In this document: positions 38,801 through 51,200 of the stretch, in pieces | Numbering within the stretch: position 1 is the first letter of the stretch | How the letters are laid out: the number at the start of each line of letters is the position of its first letter | NCBI GenBank assembly: GCA_017165825.1 | Contig: CM029367.1 | Coordinates: 18,698,352-18,762,351 of the forward strand | Direction of reading: 5' to 3' | DNA from: Hepsetus odoe | Lineage: Eukaryota > Chordata > Actinopteri > Characiformes > Hepsetidae | Length of the DNA stretch: 64,000 bases | The notes under the pieces: model-generated | Databases searched by the model: none | What the model was told of the DNA's origin: nothing | The model's input: only the letters and a program-made list of their open reading frames with translations | Program-made: the position numbers and the translations under genes

Positions 38801-41800
38801 ATTTCAAAAGCATCTACTGGAAGTTCCTCAGGGGAACCAAAGGTAGTTCTTGATGGCATCGTTCCAAGGAATCTTTTTTGGCATCTTTAAAATTGTAGGA
38901 TTAAACTGCAAGAAATTTCATGTCTAAACAACAGCTAAATAACATGTATGGTTGTGCCTGTTATTACTTTCAGTAGCTGTCCTGTATTGTAGTGTACTCA
39001 GCTCATTCTTTTGGTTGATGTTAGCCACAAGCACTCTGAGTCGACATCAGAACAGACTGGAGAACACTTTCTATCTTCCTTTAGCAAACATGCATTCTGT
39101 TATTTATGAGATCCCAGTGAATGCAGAAGTGCTGTGTTTTTAGGACCTCTAGGGGGTTGCTCAAGGGGAGATATTTAAACCAGCCTCTTCCTATACACCA
39201 TGCACATTTAACCAGATGTGTTGGGATTTGTGACATAAATTACACGCTGTATTTCATTCACAGCATAGTAATGTTTTATGTCATATGTGTTACTGCTCAT
39301 AACTTAACAAGGGTCCAAATGAGTCATAAAATTATGACCTCTGAGCAGTCTAAATGGAAAGCCCTTTCTCTAGAATAAAAATTCTCTTTTACAGAAGCAC
39401 ACTGGAGAACACATGCTGACAAAAACTTAGATAAATGCCTAAAAAGATGACATGTCTGAAGTAAAAACCTTTGCTTTCAGCTTGACAGCTGAGAGGAGGA
39501 AACCAGAGTCTGCCTCAATGACACACATAGTGACAGTCCACAAGTTAGGCTCTATTTCTCAAACTCTTCCAAAATATCCTAATAGCTCACTGTTCACTGC
39601 GCACTTCCTGATATGTCCAAGAAAACTGTTAGGAGAGAACTGCAGTATTGGATAAATTTGCATATAAAAAAGAAAATCTTGCTTTGAGATGATAAAAAGA
39701 TTTTACAAATGAGATTATTTAAATAATCCAAGATTTTTTCAAGAAAGTTTTTTATTATCTTTTTTAAGAAAAAGTTTTAAGAATGGTTTTTAGAACGGCA
39801 TTATCCAGCTCATGTTCTACCATCTTACACAAACCATGATCAATATCCATTTTCAGACATAGATATAGTCACCTGTTGTTATGTATGTGTATGTATATAC
39901 TTTAACAAAACAAACAGAGACCCACAAAGAAAGAAAATGACAAGAAATGTACACAGCAGTCAGGAAGCAACCAACAAAACCCTTGCAATAATCAGTTGTA
40001 AAAAACTTGTGTCAGTCTAGTAATGTGTCAATCAGTAAATCTACAGCGCACACTGAAACTCAGTTTGCAGAGTTCCCAATGCTTGCTCTTCAGACACATG
40101 CTTTGGCACTGCATCAAGAAGGCAGCCTGCCAGTAAACCACCCTGCAAAAGTGAATAAATTACTCTGCAGTTCCAATAAGACAGCTTCAAGAGTTCAGCT
40201 CTCAGGCCGTGCAAACGCTTGGTGCCATGAGTTCTTTTTGCATAAAAAAAAAGAGTCTTGGCAGCAGACAATTGCATTTCTGACCCACTGGCTAGCAGTG
40301 CTCTCAGCAAAAGTAAAGGAATTGTGCACCACCTCCAAATGTTATAGCACACAGAGGGGGTTTAATTCCTTGCAACCCAAGCACTGAAACTGAACTTTGA
40401 CCTGCTTATTATCTTCCACTGTGGTTGCATTTGGGACTGGGGTGATAAACATTGACCCTCGCTTTTTAACCTGGAATGAGGAATCAGGCAGGGAGCCTTG
40501 TAACTGCCTACCCCCAAGAGTTTCTGTTGTTTTAGCTGGTGCAAAGGATTGCAGAAGCTGATGAGTGTATGACAAAATCGCATTCATCTACAAGCAGTGC
40601 AAGTGTGAAAAAAAGAGTTAGACTCCACAGCATTTCCATACTGTGCATCTTGCCAACTAAACATTAGTGATCATGGTTTTTCAGTCTCGCGAGCCTGCTA
40701 GTGACTTGGATTTCTGCATTTTAAGCTGTTTTAAGGAATAACTTTTCCAAGTCTTCCTAGCCACATCCTGCATAGCTCCAAACCTCTCTGCTTAGTAGAT
40801 CAATGAGGTGATAGAAGGCCTAGAGGTCTGCAAACTGAGCATGCAACACTTTCCTGCAATACTGCTGGCTAGTAATAAAGGAAACAGCTAGAGGAAAGAG
40901 CAGATTGAGTATTAATTAATCATTAAAAAGCCTATCTGTGTTCACACAGGGTTTAGGGACACAGTAAAAGTGAACATGCTTGTTGCTTCCCTCAAATTAA
41001 ATATCTCTTTTACACTCTTAAAGTGGAAGATAAAATGGATACAAAATTGTCCTTTGCAGCAATTGATTTGTTTTCCAAAATAACCTTTCAATGCAGGAAT
41101 GCATTGTTATACATGAAATGTGTCAGTGAGAAGAATATTTTTGAAATTGTATTTTTACGAATATGCAACTGCAGAACAACTGACTGTGTCTCCAGTTCTG
41201 TTGAATGTACAAAGTTTAAAACTTCTGGTATATTACCAGTTAAAGAAATCTATACATGGCTCCTATGAATACCAGAAATCTCAAACCTGACTCTTCATGA
41301 GGTCAAACATATTTTGGTCAATCTTTGTTAAAGCCTATTTAACCACAGGACTGTGCTGACAACTCCTGGCTATAGTACACAAGTAGGCCAGTGCCTCTGC
41401 GCATTAGCTCAACTTGAGCTGTTAGACTCTGGCAGGTCCGTACACTGCAACATTATGGATTTGGCAAACCACCACTTTCACACCAACGACCTGGAACAAA
41501 GTACATTTTTGCAGAAAGACTTCATCAACGTGTTTATAGCTGCACTGGATTGTCAGGATCTGCTTGTCTTTGTGGGATAAGCGGAAGTGCATGACTTTTC
41601 CTTCACACTAGAGAAATCAAACATCCCATTGCCAAAAGTTGGACTCATTATTCTGAAATATATGGATTAAACACCATTAGCACTGGCCTTTAGCCTCTGT
41701 GTGAGAGCAGCAAACTAGAGCATTTTGCATGCCTCCTCTTTGCACACATTACACTCTATTAGAATGCATACATACATGTGAAAACCTGTTAAAACAGGCT

Positions 41801-44800
41801 GGAATTCATGGTAGCTAGATATCTAGTAATTTTATTTTAACATGGTATAAAGTAATCTGTAAAATCTGTGCAATAAACTGAGAGGAAAGGCAATATGCCT
41901 TCAAGGAACTGGGATCAAGTAAAGATAATAGATTGTATTTTTTTTTAGATTGGAGTCTGGATGGTGGCCCACAAACTGGAAATGTAATTCTTCAACATAT
42001 TACTTGTCACTAACCAATTGATTTCAGAAAAGGACAGTTCTCCCATGAGATTTTTTAGCATGCCTGTTCACTTAAAATATACAGATATCTGAATTCAAAC
42101 ATTTTCATCGCCTTAATTGCAATGCAAACATTGCAGCAGAGTCCTGCTCGGCATATCCTCTCTGCAGAAAATAGCATCTGACAAGATGGAATTTACAAAG
42201 TGCTTACCAAGTGCTTAGTGCTTCAGTGAGCATTACTGTAGGCCTATGTTTCTCTCAAGCTGTCATACAAGACCAGGCATTGTGTCAGTCCTGCATGAAG
42301 AGTGAACTAATGAAAGTGTATAAATGAAATCAAAAAGTCCTTCCTGGAATTCAGCTAACCAAATAAAGTTTTCCTTGTTGTTGTTTTTATTGACTTTTGG
42401 CAGTTTCCAAAGCGTGTCCACCTTGTGACAATGAACTGAAGTCAGACACTGTAATGGAACACTTCTGTGCCAGTGACTTTGGTAAGTAAGATTCGAACAC
42501 TGCGCACACGCACACACACACAAACACAAACACACATGCTAATGTTGAGAAGTCAAGTTAGTCTGGTAGTAGCAGGATGATTAGATACTAGTGGGAAAAA
42601 TGCAGTGTAGCAGAATGCTGTGATGAAAGAACTGGATATAAAAAATGACAACAGTTGCTTGTCTACTTAGCTAATTTCTCTAAATTGATTAAATAAATGT
42701 GATTTGTTCATTTAAGTGAACTGGTGAACTTTGCTGTGTGGGAAAGCAACTGCTTTCATAGTTGTCATAGTTTTAGAATGAAAATAATGTTGATATCAGA
42801 TATGAGTAAAGTGGCAACACAAGAACGAACATAAAAGTAAGAAAACCAGTCAATCAGCCAGTCACTGAATGAATCAATCAATTTATCAGTCAATAGTGAT
42901 GAATGCTGTTTATCTGAATTCTGTTTTAAAATGTGGTCTCCTAAGCTTCTGGAATGCCAAATAACCCTGAAAGTCAACAACATGGCCTACCATAAAGAAA
43001 ACAGGACACAAAATAAAGCAGGTTCATTCATTCCTCCGTTGTCTTTGGCTGTGAAGTGTGTTTCACTTGGATGTAGACACTCCCTTTGTGTGTAGCCACT
43101 TTTAAGTATGACAGATTACCCTCACCAGTGTGTTGAGTGGGAGGACTGACTGTTCATGGAGCAATTAGAAGAGAAAGTAATCTTTTGTTAAGAAATATTT
43201 GCCACTGCCCACAACCAAAGCTGATTTCTCCCAGTCAGCTAATTCTAAATTAGTTTACCTAGATAGATACCTAGATTCCCTCCAATAAAAGATCATTTTA
43301 CTTTTTTCCAGTTTCATTCTGACACATTTAGTGGTTGCCTGTACAATATCTATGACAGCCTGTGTTTCATGGTAAACTTCATGGGTTATTTGATTCACTT
43401 GGATATTGATGGAATTGTTTTTTTTTTTCGATGTTGCTTCCAGCTACCGCAAGGCAATAAAATTTAATGCTTCAGTGCTTCTGTGCTAACTACACAGCCA
43501 GCATACTTATCACGTGATTTAGAGCTTTTCCATATTTAAGAGAAAACTTCCATACAAAGGCCATAAAAGAGAACTAGTTGCCTATACGTATTATAATTGA
43601 TCAGAAGTCATTAAAATGATGCGCTACTTTGCATAGCGCTGATCAGGTGTGTCAACCCTTAAGCATATGTTTTTCATCAATAATTCTACATTCGATGTGA
43701 GGGCAGCTGTCTCTAAGGAGTCTGAAAAGTCAGTAAAACCCACGATCAACGTAGATGATTGTTACTTAAAAAGGAAGATAAAATGAAATATTAAAAAATC
43801 AACATTTCTGATCTAAGATGGAATAGAAATACAATGTAAATAAGGTCAAGTGAGACTTGCATTTTTAGCAACACTGGTCTTTGTCTTTAGCCAATTTAAT
43901 TCACTGTATGTATAAAGTGTTTAGTCCACTGGAAGGTGCTCAGATACAGATTTATAGACTGAAGGCTAAACAACATGTAATTGACATCAAACAATAACTA
44001 ACTTACTTATATAAAACATAACTACATGTGAAGGCATAAGACAAATGACATTTTCATTGAAGCATTAATCTGTGGTTTGGAGCAGACAAGCTTTGGAACG
44101 GAACAGAATCCAGAGATGATCACAGCAGTTCATGCGTTATAGAGGTACAGCTGTCAGATTGCCAAGAATGACTTCAGTATAAATATACATAGGTTCATGT
44201 ACTGCATTAGTCATTTGCTCACCCTCATTGGTTTCTCATTTGTTTTCTGAGTACTTTAATGTGCTCTCCAAAATGAATTTCATTTTAATAGTTTTATTGG
44301 CTGGAGACCACCAGAAATATGGGAGCTCAGTCAAGATTCAGTTATTGATGTTCTTTTTATCAATATTTGTTTTTAAAGCCTAAAACAAGTCCAAATGTGT
44401 GTCTTCACACTGGCACGTCAGCAACTTAATGCCAATTGATATTTGCAGATGTAGGCCTACTGCAGGAAGAATCTAGAATAATTGACAGAAGTAGCTTTTG
44501 AGAAACTGCATGGAATGTTTAAGCAACAGCTTCCCGTAGTTATACTGCTATGAAGTGCAGCTTCTTCACATGTATTTAGCACTTTCGCTATATTCACTTA
44601 AAGCCTCTTGAAGAGAGAGCGATCTGTTTTAGCTCAAGGTGAATACCTCTCGCTACCTGCATTCATATGCTCGTCAGACCTACCGCCTGTAATTTAGACC
44701 AGTTCTTGTTTATAAAGTGGGTTCAGCTTGTCATCACGATATTGACCAGGCAGGCTTAAATTCACCAAGCATTATGGCTTATGGGCAGGGACAAAAATCA

Positions 44801-46419
44801 CAAAATATGTTCAGTAACATTCTACACTTAACTAAAAGCATTGCATTAGAGTATTTACAATATTTACACACACACACACAGTTTTTAAAACATATCTTCA
44901 AGTGACTTAGTAATATTTAACGTAGAAGAAGCCCTTTTTTAAAAGTGATGTGAATCCGGCTTGGTTAGTTTTCACCGTGACTGAACTCCCAGATGGTCCT
45001 GCTCGGCTGTCTCCATCGCCAAAGATCTTCTCAGCCCACATACTGTTCATGTAGGAGTGATAACATGTGCTTTTTAATTGTGCTTTTTTGTTAATCAAAC
45101 AATTATATTTTCTTTTCATTATTTGCCTTCTCTTGGTCTGATGATTCTGGCCAAACATTGTCCTGAAATAATATTTATGTAGTTACCAAACCATTAAGAG
45201 AGCAAAGTAGAAAATTTATCAGTGGCTGGGTGAAGCCACTTAAACTTGCACTGGCAGAAAGCATGCAGAGATAATGTATGTGTATGTAACCTTACTGTGA
45301 AAAATGTGTGTTCATAAAACACAAGTCACGACCATGATAATGATTTTATGCATTCCAGAGCTATGGTGCCAACTTAAAAAAAAAAAAAAAAAAAAAGAAT
45401 TCCTTCAGTGTTCTGTTAATTAACACAGGAAACAGGAAAAAAGTGTCTGCTCTTTCTGTAAAAATCGCTTTAATGTCTACTATTCCCTAATTTTAGATTA
45501 CGTTTAGTCTTAATTGTTAGAAAAAGGATTTACAGAGGTCAGCAAAAACTGGCAAAAATCTAACAGTCCAATGCTGAATATTTAATTGCTTGTCAAAGAG
45601 TACATTTATTACACATTAAAAACTTTTATGATTTTCTTTGGCTAGGCACTTTCCATTCTGCTTCTAGGGCCGGAGGCAGTGAATGAGGTGGGGATGTGCT
45701 AGGGCCAGTGAGGGGTTGTTTCACATCTGTCTTTGAAACTTTCCATTCGTCTCTCCGTCCTCTCCTGGGTGACTGCAATTAGTGCCGTCCATGGTTAAAT
45801 GATGCTCCTCTGGGGAGGTGTAAAGTATTGCACTGAATGGGAATGCCCAGTCTCTTCCTGTGCGCTTGTTGTGAAATCTCTTGCTGCTTGGGCTAGCACA
45901 AATGAATGGAAGAACCAGTGTGACACAGGGAGTCCCAAAAGTGGTAGGGGGATTTCTCAATTTTTCCAGCGGGCAAAGATGAGTGACAGTATGTATACAT
46001 AGAAACATGACATTTTCCATTGACATATGGTGTATGGCTTAGAGAATGTCATTTGTTTTTAAGTATCTAATCCTTTCATCTATCCTCCAGTCCTCAAGAT
46101 GAAGATAAAAGAAGTTAAGAAAGAGAAAGGTGACCGCAAGCTTATCGCAGCACAAAAGAAGAAGAAGGTTTTGAAGATGGGCATCCTGCGCAAAAAAGAC
46201 CTGAAGAAGCTGACATTGTATATTAAGAATGGAGCGAACTGCCCTTGTTCCCAGCTGGACAACCTCGGGAGCAATTTCCTCATCATGGGCCGCAAAGTTG
46301 ATCAGCAGTTATTGCTCATGTCTATCCACAAGTGGGATAAGAAGAGCAAGGAGCTTAAATTTGCCATCAAATACATGAAGTCCCATCAGTGCCCAACTTA
46401 TCAAACTGTCTTCCAGTGA
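35319..46419 (+). CDS. sfrp5: sfrp5, secreted frizzled-related protein 5 (whole spliced gene)
   Basis: This is a secreted Wnt antagonist: the family binds Wnt ligands outside the cell through a frizzled-like domain and blocks their access to receptors. The coding exons are 35319-35847, 42404-42481 and 46091-46419, joined in phases 1 and 1. They total 936 nt and encode 311 residues, close to the roughly 315 of mammalian SFRP1/5. Seen in the translation: a signal peptide (about residues 10-28), ten frizzled-domain cysteines (53, 63, 100, 109, 116, 124, 128, 135, 152, 162) and six netrin-like-domain cysteines (181, 184, 198, 253, 255, 303). The basic netrin-like region (about 205-242) fits heparin binding. 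The N-terminus (EEYDYYSWQ) and LAKRCHADTQVFLCSLF favour SFRP5. The C-terminal part (CPPCDNELKS, CPTYQTVF) looks more like SFRP1. A head-to-head golga7b start 30 kb away supports sfrp5; sfrp1 is the alternative. Confidence 0.93.
35848..42403 (+). other. sfrp5: sfrp5 intron 1
   Basis: This 6.6-kb intron runs GTATGA to TTTTGGCAG, unless the 37878-37916 microexon splits it. It is AT-rich, with no SINE or LINE recognised by eye. Short open frames at 40007-40387 and 41353-41580 resemble no family I know. The lack of obvious transposons compared with the flanking intergenic DNA is consistent with regulatory constraint. Confidence 0.85.
37878..37916 (+). other. sfrp5: candidate 39-bp cassette microexon in sfrp5 intron 1
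   Basis: A pyrimidine-leaning tract ending CACCTCACAG precedes 39 bases that end at the donor TTTTG|GTAAGA. The segment has phase 1 on both sides and no stop in the sfrp5 frame. Splicing it between exons 1 and 2 would insert AGEQPKDRINVSF in the domain linker, giving 324 residues instead of 311. Without it, the spacing from the last frizzled cysteine to the CPPC pair equals that of human SFRP5 (18 residues), so the segment is probably optional or spurious. Confidence 0.4.
42404..42481 (+). CDS. sfrp5: sfrp5 coding exon 2: linker and start of netrin-like domain
   Basis: This 78-nt exon keeps frame, with phase 1 at both ends. The acceptor is a T-rich tract ending TTTTGGCAG and the donor is TTTG|GTAAGT. 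It encodes about residues 177-202, including the CPPC pair (C181, C184) that opens the netrin-like domain, and C198. Mammalian SFRP genes have a similarly small middle exon at this place. The first and last codons are both split Val codons (G|TT and G|TC). Confidence 0.93.
42482..46090 (+). other. sfrp5: sfrp5 intron 2
   Basis: This 3.6-kb intron runs GTAAGT to CCTCCAG. It holds a CA run just after the donor (about 42506-42535), a degenerate CAGTCAATCA-like tandem tract near 42847-42895, and a poly-A run at 45376-45396. No transposon is recognised. Confidence 0.85.
45376..45396 (+). repeat. poly-A run in sfrp5 intron 2
   Basis: A 21-base A homopolymer, with no recognisable retrocopy upstream of it. 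Confidence 0.9.
46091..46419 (+). CDS. sfrp5: sfrp5 coding exon 3: netrin-like domain and stop
   Basis: The exon starts after the acceptor CTATCCTCCAG and ends with TGA at 46417-46419. It encodes residues 203-311. It begins LKMKIKEVKKEKGDRKL, followed by a lysine cluster and RKKDLKKL. The netrin-like signature NGANCPCSQLDNL and IMGRKVDQQLLL follow, then C303 close to the C-terminus. The ending CPTYQTVFQ resembles SFRP1 (CPTFQSVFK) more than mammalian SFRP5. Confidence 0.95.
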
Positions 46420-47300
46420 CCAATGACCACATAACTCAAGTCTGCTTCCTTGAACCCCTATTCCTTACTACAGTTAGCACGTACAGTTTTTTATCCAAAA
46501 TCTACCTTTGGGAATCATTCATTTGCTAATGGTCTGGTATTTCAGCACTGTTTATATTTCTTCTTTAGTGCCCACTGTATATGCTGAAAGAATCTTTTTA
46601 AAGAAAATTCTTTATTAGAGCAAAAGATCAAATTTCAGTCCCAAATATACTGTTACAGATGGAACGTCAGTTTTGTCCTGGAAACAGTTTCCCACAAAGA
46701 GTGGCACCAAATTATCAGGACTGATATGAAAAAAAGTCAAAACCATGTTAAGCTGGTTGTGCTGATATCAGAGGGAAAACAATCAGTACACAAATATTCT
46801 GTTGAGAAGCTGAACATCACTTTGAAAACATAGTGCCAGCTAGCTTTCCTTGTTATGTTTCATTTTGTAGATATGAAGGGAAAATGTTCTACTGTGTTCT
46901 ATGTAGATAAGATTATGGTTATGAAAAACCTTCTAGAATACAGGGCCACCTGAGATGTGGTTCTTGTCGAGGAAGGAGAAGGATAACTCATTGCGGTTGT
47001 CCCTGAATGTTGGACAGTTGGACTATGAGCAGCATCTGGACCATTTCCCTGTCCTGAGAGTGCAACTCAGACCAGCCAGCCGGAAACAGACTCTGGACTG
47101 ACCCAGCACTTTTGCTGGTGAGATAGCTGGCATCTTTCATTCTTTATTCCTTCTTTAAAATATCAAACATTCTTTTTTTTTTTTAACTGAAATTATTATC
47201 AACTGCTTCAGTTATACTTCTACGGTATTGAAACTAAATCTTGCAGGCATAGCATCTGGATTCACTGTTTCTGAAATAAATGATAAAATCATTAAAAAAG
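46420..47300 (+). other. sfrp5: sfrp5 3' UTR with probable polyadenylation signal
   Basis: Non-coding sequence follows the stop codon. The first well-placed AATAAA is at 47275-47280, so the transcript probably ends near 47295-47300. The true end is not visible from sequence alone; another site further downstream is possible. Confidence 0.45.
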
Positions 47301-48187
47301 CTTTGTATGTCTTAAATTAGTTCTAAATAAGGTGAATAAGGGGTCTTTCTCAATTTCTTTCAGTCTTTCTTTCTTCTTTTTACTTAAAAGGCCCATCCTT
47401 TGCATTTTATATATTTGTTTATTTGTTTATATATATATATATTTTTTTTTTACTGAAATTCACTCATGACATTTGCATTGTGCATTGGTTGTATTTCATT
47501 CTACAGGACTATTTCCCCAAATTTCTTAATCTCTTAGTATCAAATGTGTCATTTTTGTTACTGACCTTTCTTCTGATTGGCTACCCAGTATTGAGCCTCT
47601 TTCATAACCATCCCAAAACAGTGTGAAACATTAGCTGTTCTATGTAACAAATGGGCTTTTTCTGCAGCTCTGCTTCAAAAGACTGTGGAATGAATGGTAT
47701 GTTTGCACACATTGTTAACATACTTTATGATTTTTCTGTGAAAAAAATTAGTTTTCCAAGGCTTAGGTACTTTCATTTTTCAGACAAAACTTATCCTTGC
47801 CCTTGGCAATTGCTCCTTAATTTAGAGATTTGTTGCCAAAAATATTGTTGCATTAACCAATCAGCAGGTTGCAATAAAGCAAAGACAAGCGGGAGAACAT
47901 CCAGCATGTTTTAAATGAACCATGGCCTATTTGAAATGGGCAGTTAGACTCAGAGAGCTGAATCAGCACAATAAGAAAAGACTTGCCACTCCATCTGTTT
48001 GCTCTCAGCTCCAGTTGTGCCAGGACAGAGACATGTGAAAGTTGCAGAAGCTGGATTGATAGCTGTTCTCATCCTGCAGGCTGTGGTCTCAGAGACCTGA
48101 CCTTATGCCCTCTAATGCAGCAGTGACTGAGGCTCTGTCTGTGCCTGGGACATAGGATTGCGGGTCTGACATAAGCAGCCTGATGGC

Positions 48188-48189
<2 letters not shown>

Positions 48190-48241
<52 letters not shown>
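48190..48241 (+). repeat. (TG)n microsatellite
   Basis: A pure TG run that leads directly into a G-rich tract at 48241-48287. Confidence 0.98.
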
Positions 48242-48243
<2 letters not shown>

Positions 48244-48250
48244 TGGTGGT

Positions 48251-48286
48251 GGGGGCGGGGTGGGGGGGTCGAGAGGGGTGGGTGGG
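48251..48286 (+). other. putative G-quadruplex tract
   Basis: Six G-runs of 3-7 bases occur within 36 bp (5, 4, 7, 4, 3 and 3 G), separated by loops of 1-6 bases. This satisfies the usual G3+N1-7 pattern several times over. Confidence 0.7.
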
Positions 48287-51200
48287 TAGACTGACTCACA
48301 CACACTCTCCCACGCTCCCATTTAAACAAGCAGCTAATCGACGTACACTCATGCTTGTACACAGCTTACATCACACCTTGCATTCCCTGCATTACATTCA
48401 CTGCTGTCCCCAGAAGTGTCATTAACATTAAAATTAGACATTTCTTCAAGCTATTCATTAAAAAATGCACCACCATCTGTACTTCCAGCTCAACATCACA
48501 CACTGTATAGTTTTAAGAATAAAATAGTTCTTGGGGTTTGAATGGCTGTATGGAACCTATATGTGTGAATGTTCTTTAAACTTTGAAAAAGTTCTTTCCA
48601 TTCACATAGTTCCAGTGGCAAGGGTTCTCAAACTAGTTCTCAGTTCCACAATTTTCTATATCTCCATATCCTACACGTTGGATCCCTGAGGACCAAGGCT
48701 TTAATGCACCAAAGGCTGATCTATTTGTCCAAAATCTCTCTTAAGCCATTATAGAGTGTAACAATCCTTTAAAGCATGGAGGCAGCCTTTAGTTTCATTC
48801 ATATGCTCCTGTGGATTATCTGTGACATACAAATGTGGTATTGTGGGGAAATCTACATTCATTTTGTTTTATTTTTTTCACATAACAAAACTTCTTGCGG
48901 CTTTGGCAATAGTAGATCATACTATGAAAGTAGATCATATTCCAAAGGAAATGTCAATTTTCCTTTAAAGAGAGGAAGGGAGTAATACTAAAGACAGAAT
49001 TAGGACAAGGAAACTGTACTTAACATGGTGAATAAACATGGAGTCATCTGCTTGCAACGTTATTGAGTCATCTACTTGGAGCCTTAAAATCACTGTAACT
49101 AACATAGAGGCTCCAAACTCTGTAAATACAGCAGACTTAAAGTCAATCATAAATATCTTAAATGCAACAAGAAAAATAAATATATTTACAAGACACCATC
49201 GAAACAAAAGTCTAGAGACTCAAAGGATGAGACGTTCCTCAAGAAAAAGAAGCAAATCAAAGGCAGAGGGAGGAGGGGAGAGATAACAAGGAAGAGATAG
49301 TAACGGAGCTCTGAGAGAGAATGAAAGAGATGGACAGACAGAGAGAGCATCCAGAGAAAAAGAGACTAGTCATAGGAGCTCATCAAACAGGCCATCTGTC
49401 TGTGGGCCTGGCCCCCAACCCTCATGCCTCTGTCATCACCTCCTCAAAGGTCGCTTACCATAATTAATAAGAGCCTGACGACTGCAGAAGGACCGAACAG
49501 GGGCCTGCATTGTGCCAGATGACCGATAATATAAACAGGCCGTCACACCGGCAATCAAAAGGTAATTTAGATCCTCTGTCAGCTTCTGTGTCAGACTGAT
49601 TTCCCTGGAAGGTTAATATCACTGGGAATGCAGTGCTTTGCCAAGAGCTCTCCTTGCCTTTCATTCTGTCTTTCTTTCTCTCTTTCTCTCTTCCTAATAA
49701 TCTCTCCGGCCTATTGGCTAAGACAGAGAATAGGGCCTTTGTATGCTTCTATCACTGCTACAGTGATAGCAGACACCTTTTCACAAGTTTGCTAGTTGCT
49801 AGCCATGTAAATTTGGAGGGCATCAGCCTATTTAGATTCTCTCAGACACAAATTCTTGACCTTCTGCTGCTGTGTCATAAATCCATCCACTATGTCCATT
49901 CAGCACATCATTTAACTGGTGCAAGTGATGATTACCTACTCATGCATTTCAGCTGTTTGTAAATGCTACAGGCCATACTGCTTGTTATGTCTTAGCTAAG
50001 AAAGCCACCTACGGGTTACGTACTGATCAAACCTCTGAAACTCTGGCTGCAAGCAGATTTGCTGATGACAGTGTAGTGGGCTGCACAGCTCTGTGGTTAA
50101 ACAGGCAGTTCCTCTTTAACCAAGAGAAGGTGAGAGTGCTTCCAGATGGCAAGGTGATTCAATGGCCAGTTGCCCAGCTGGGTGATTTTAGCATGGACAT
50201 GGGACTGATACTGCAAAGGCTGTTAAATTTCAAACAGTTACTGTACAATAATAATAAGTATTATGGCTAACATGCATGTATTTTGTTTTCCACAGGGGAG
50301 GAACTGTAGTCAGGGATGGTACTTTCTTTCAATACAAACTGCTGGGTACACAGAGAAGTGTTGTTGAGGAAGTGTCTGAGCCTCACATGTGGTATTCCTG
50401 CATAGCCTCGCCCTGTGCTCAGCAGTTACCTGGAAAAATCTGAGAGGGACTCTACTGATTTATATCAGACGTAAGGGCAGAACACACACATAGATGGCCA
50501 ACCACACAACTAGTCTCGAGATATTCTGTCCACATGGCTGCATTTCAATGAATGTCCATTAATGAAAACAATTCAATTCTGACAACTAAAATGTTGTTGC
50601 TTTGGCAAAATTTAAATATGCTACATAACATTGACACAACCATGCCATAAACCTGTCATGATAGCATGACATTATTATATTAAGGGGCATAATCTGTCAT
50701 GACAACTGGAGACCAATTATGCCATGTTAAAGGTAGCGTGTTAAAGCTATTCGTTTATTTGTTTGTTTTGATTTTTTTCAAAAAAATTAAGTGAGGTCAA
50801 ATTCTCTTAATGAGCCTGATCTCTAAAGGATTTGACTCCTTTACATTTCCACTTTTCAGCATGATAATTTAGACAGGTACGTTTAAAAGAAAATGAATTG
50901 GTCTATCTATGGAAACTATAAGCATTAATATGATATTAGATCTTCTGCTTTGCTCTTGCGGATACTTATTTATATCTATCCTGTTATCACCCAGGTCAGC
51001 CCTGTCTCAGTGGACACAATTCCAACAGCTTATTGTCCACAGCAAGCTGGATTTCAGGGAGATTTATGAATCAGTTTTTTCTAATCTGTAATCATCTTTG
51101 TTTGTATTTGCTTAGTGCTTTTGAATAGCTCAATAATATGTTATTGCAAAAAAAAAAAACAAAAAAAAAAACATATAAGTTAATGACTTTAAACACCTAA

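Noticed and set aside
40007..40387. A 126-residue plus-strand frame in sfrp5 intron 1
   Set aside because: No known domain and a competing frame on the other strand; splicing context is poor.
48069..48425. Frames rich in His-Thr or Val-Cys
   Set aside because: Translations of the TG microsatellite and G-rich tract.
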